7,429 bases of DNA from an uncultured Eubacteriales bacterium (GTDB taxonomy: Bacteria > Bacillota > Clostridia > Christensenellales > UBA1242). Within the stretch, counting starts at the first letter, position 1. Every line of letters begins with the position of its first letter. The notes beneath the pieces are model-generated. The model saw only the letters and a program-made list of their open reading frames with translations. It was not told the DNA's origin and did not search any database. Positions 6,523 through 7,429 of this stretch are shown in pieces. A program made the position numbers and the translations under genes. The stretch spans positions 1 to 7,429 of the forward strand of contig CADBOH010000085.1 of the NCBI GenBank assembly GCA_902796285.1. Reading direction: 5' to 3'.

Positions 6523-6564
6523 ATTTGTATTACTATAAGGAGGTAAAAATATGGTAATACAAAT
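6523..6564 (+). promoter_or_regulatory. Perfect 11-bp inverted repeat enclosing the recombinase ribosome-binding site and start codon
   Basis: ATTTGTATTAC (6523-6533) is the exact reverse complement of GTAATACAAAT (6554-6564). The 20-base loop between them contains the Shine-Dalgarno AAGGAGGT (6537-6544) and ends exactly with the ATG (6551-6553). In RNA this would present or hide the translation start in a hairpin loop. In DNA it could be an operator for the recombinase or another dimeric protein. Either would control recombinase level. Confidence 0.6.
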
Positions 6565-7369
6565 GACGGCTGACGAATTTGCAAAGAAACTCAAGCAGAC
6601 AAATTTGTCACAAAACACAATCGACTCATACATGCATACACTAAACCAATTTAACAGTATGTATGATGAAGTCACAAAGAAAAATTTACTGTCATACAAA
6701 GGTTTTCTAATTGAAAAATACAAACCTAAAACAGTAAATTTGAGAATACTTGCTTTGAACAAGTATTTAGACATTATTAACAAAGGAGGTTTGAAGCTTA
6801 AACTTATCAAAATTCAAAACAAAACATTTCTTGAGAATGTAATAAGTGATGCCGATTATCGTTTCTTTAAAAACAAATTAAAACGAGATGGCAGAATGAA
6901 TTGGTACTTTGTTGTTAGGTTTCTTGCCGCAACTGGTGCCAGAGTATCCGAGCTTGTGCAAATCAAAGTTGAGCATGTTGAAAAAGGATATCTCGATATT
7001 TATGGTAAAGGTGGCAAAGTTCGTAGGATCTATGTGCCAAAGGTTTTGAAAAATGAAACACTCAAATGGTTGGATGTCATAAACTTACATTCTGGTTATT
7101 TGTTTCTTAACCGTTTTGGTGAAAAGTTGACCACTCGTGGAGTCGCTCATCAATTAAAAATCTTTGCGGCTGAATATGATATGAATACCAAAGTTATTTA
7201 TCCACATTCTTTCAGACACAGGTTTGCAAAAAACTTTTTAGAGAAATATAACGACTTGGCTCTACTAGCAGATCTAATGGGACATGAATCCATAGAAACA
7301 ACTCGCATTTATTTACGTAAAACAGCCAACGAACAACAAGAGATTGTAGACAAAATTATCACTTGGTAA
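6551..7369 (+). CDS. Tyrosine site-specific recombinase (XerC/XerD-like), probable hsdS shuffling enzyme
   Basis: The 272-residue protein is complete. An N-terminal SAM-like core-binding domain (~5-80; SQNTIDSYMHTLNQF, KPKTVNLRILALNKYL) is followed by the catalytic domain. The active-site set is present: R131 in ATGARVSEL, a lysine in YGKGGK (K153 or K156), H219 and R222 in PHSFRH, H245 in LMGHESIETT, and nucleophile Y254. Spacing is as expected for the family (HxxR; 9 residues from H245 to Y254). These enzymes cut and rejoin DNA at short paired sites through a 3'-phosphotyrosine. The start is firm: AAGGAGGT lies 6 bases upstream. The gene stands alone between an hsdS half-gene and a second hsdS central repeat that starts 9 bases after its stop. 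This matches phase-variable type I systems in which a dedicated recombinase swaps hsdS halves. The size is slightly below that of typical XerC/D proteins, with no integrase-type N-terminal arm domain. Confidence 0.95.
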   Translation: MVIQMTADEFAKKLKQTNLSQNTIDSYMHTLNQFNSMYDEVTKKNLLSYKGFLIEKYKPKTVNLRILALNKYLDIINKGGLKLKLIKIQNKTFLENVISDADYRFFKNKLKRDGRMNWYFVVRFLAATGARVSELVQIKVEHVEKGYLDIYGKGGKVRRIYVPKVLKNETLKWLDVINLHSGYLFLNRFGEKLTTRGVAHQLKIFAAEYDMNTKVIYPHSFRHRFAKNFLEKYNDLALLADLMGHESIETTRIYLRKTANEQQEIVDKIITW

Positions 7370-7378
7370 TGTCCTTTG

Positions 7379-7424
7379 AGTAAATATTCTCGGAACTATC
7401 GATGATAAGATTGAAAATAATGAG
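7379..7424 (+). repeat. Direct repeat copy 2: hsdS central segment, probable recombination site
   Basis: This matches 5710-5755 at 45 of 46 positions in direct orientation, starting 9 bases after the recombinase stop codon. TTCTCGGAA within both copies is nearly palindromic and could be part of the crossover core, although I cannot define the exact site. Confidence 0.9.
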
Positions 7425-7429
7425 AAAAA
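7380..7429 (+). CDS. hsdS: Start of a second hsdS half-cassette (cut by the right edge)
   Basis: From GTA at 7380 the frame reads VNILGTIDDKIENNEK, the same HsdS central spacer as in the first half-gene. The codon immediately before is TGA (7377-7379), so nothing upstream can be translated into it and no HsdS first half precedes it. It is therefore another headless half, most likely carrying a different recognition domain beyond the window, since its sequence departs from the first copy after GAG at 7424. The content beyond the edge is inferred. Confidence 0.6.

Noticed and set aside
6493..6810. 105-codon minus-strand frame
   Set aside because: It is antisense to the recombinase, which has a complete active site and a strong ribosome-binding site.

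Overview
This is a low-GC window with Gram-positive style signals: strong Shine-Dalgarno sequences (GGAGGA, GAGGAGG, AAGGAGGT), a TATAAT promoter box and stem plus U-tract terminators. It most likely comes from a Bacillota (Clostridia-like) genome or a mobile element in one. No marker fixes the species. Standard stops are used and TGG encodes Trp.

Layout, left to right. (1) 1-420, minus: the N-terminal 140 residues of a winged-helix, replisome-organiser-like protein that runs off the left edge. (2) 421-1498: about 1.1 kb with no convincing gene but two separate families of ordered repeats. The first is seven degenerate ~74-bp units at 533-1050, whose variants follow the order A-B-C-A-B-C-A. 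The second is 17 TGTCA/TGACA pentamers at 1245-1481, mostly 9 bp apart in groups of two or three, with the orientation switching once at about 1307. Next to a replication-type gene, this is a good candidate replication origin or control region. (3) 1521-5589, minus: a two-gene operon encoding a PIN-domain putative ribonuclease and HsdR, the motor/nuclease subunit of a type I restriction system. The reading frames overlap by 11 bp. (4) 5615-6484, plus: a half-length hsdS (one target-recognition domain plus the C-terminal helix) without its own first half. (5) 6551-7369, plus: a complete tyrosine recombinase. (6) 7379-7429, plus: a second copy of the hsdS central segment, cut by the window edge.

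The right-hand part reads as a phase-variable type I restriction-modification locus. The recombinase and one spare specificity half-gene lie between two direct 46-bp copies of the hsdS central spacer that differ at one base. Recombination between such copies, or with a full hsdS outside the window, would change the DNA sequence the complex recognises. hsdM and an expressed full hsdS are not in the window and are expected to the right.

The least expected parts are the PIN nuclease gene translationally coupled to hsdR, which suggests a back-up RNA-targeting defence comparable in layout to the anticodon nuclease PrrC with EcoprrI, and the two-family repeat region. A perfect 11-bp inverted repeat that encloses the recombinase ribosome-binding site and start codon is also notable.
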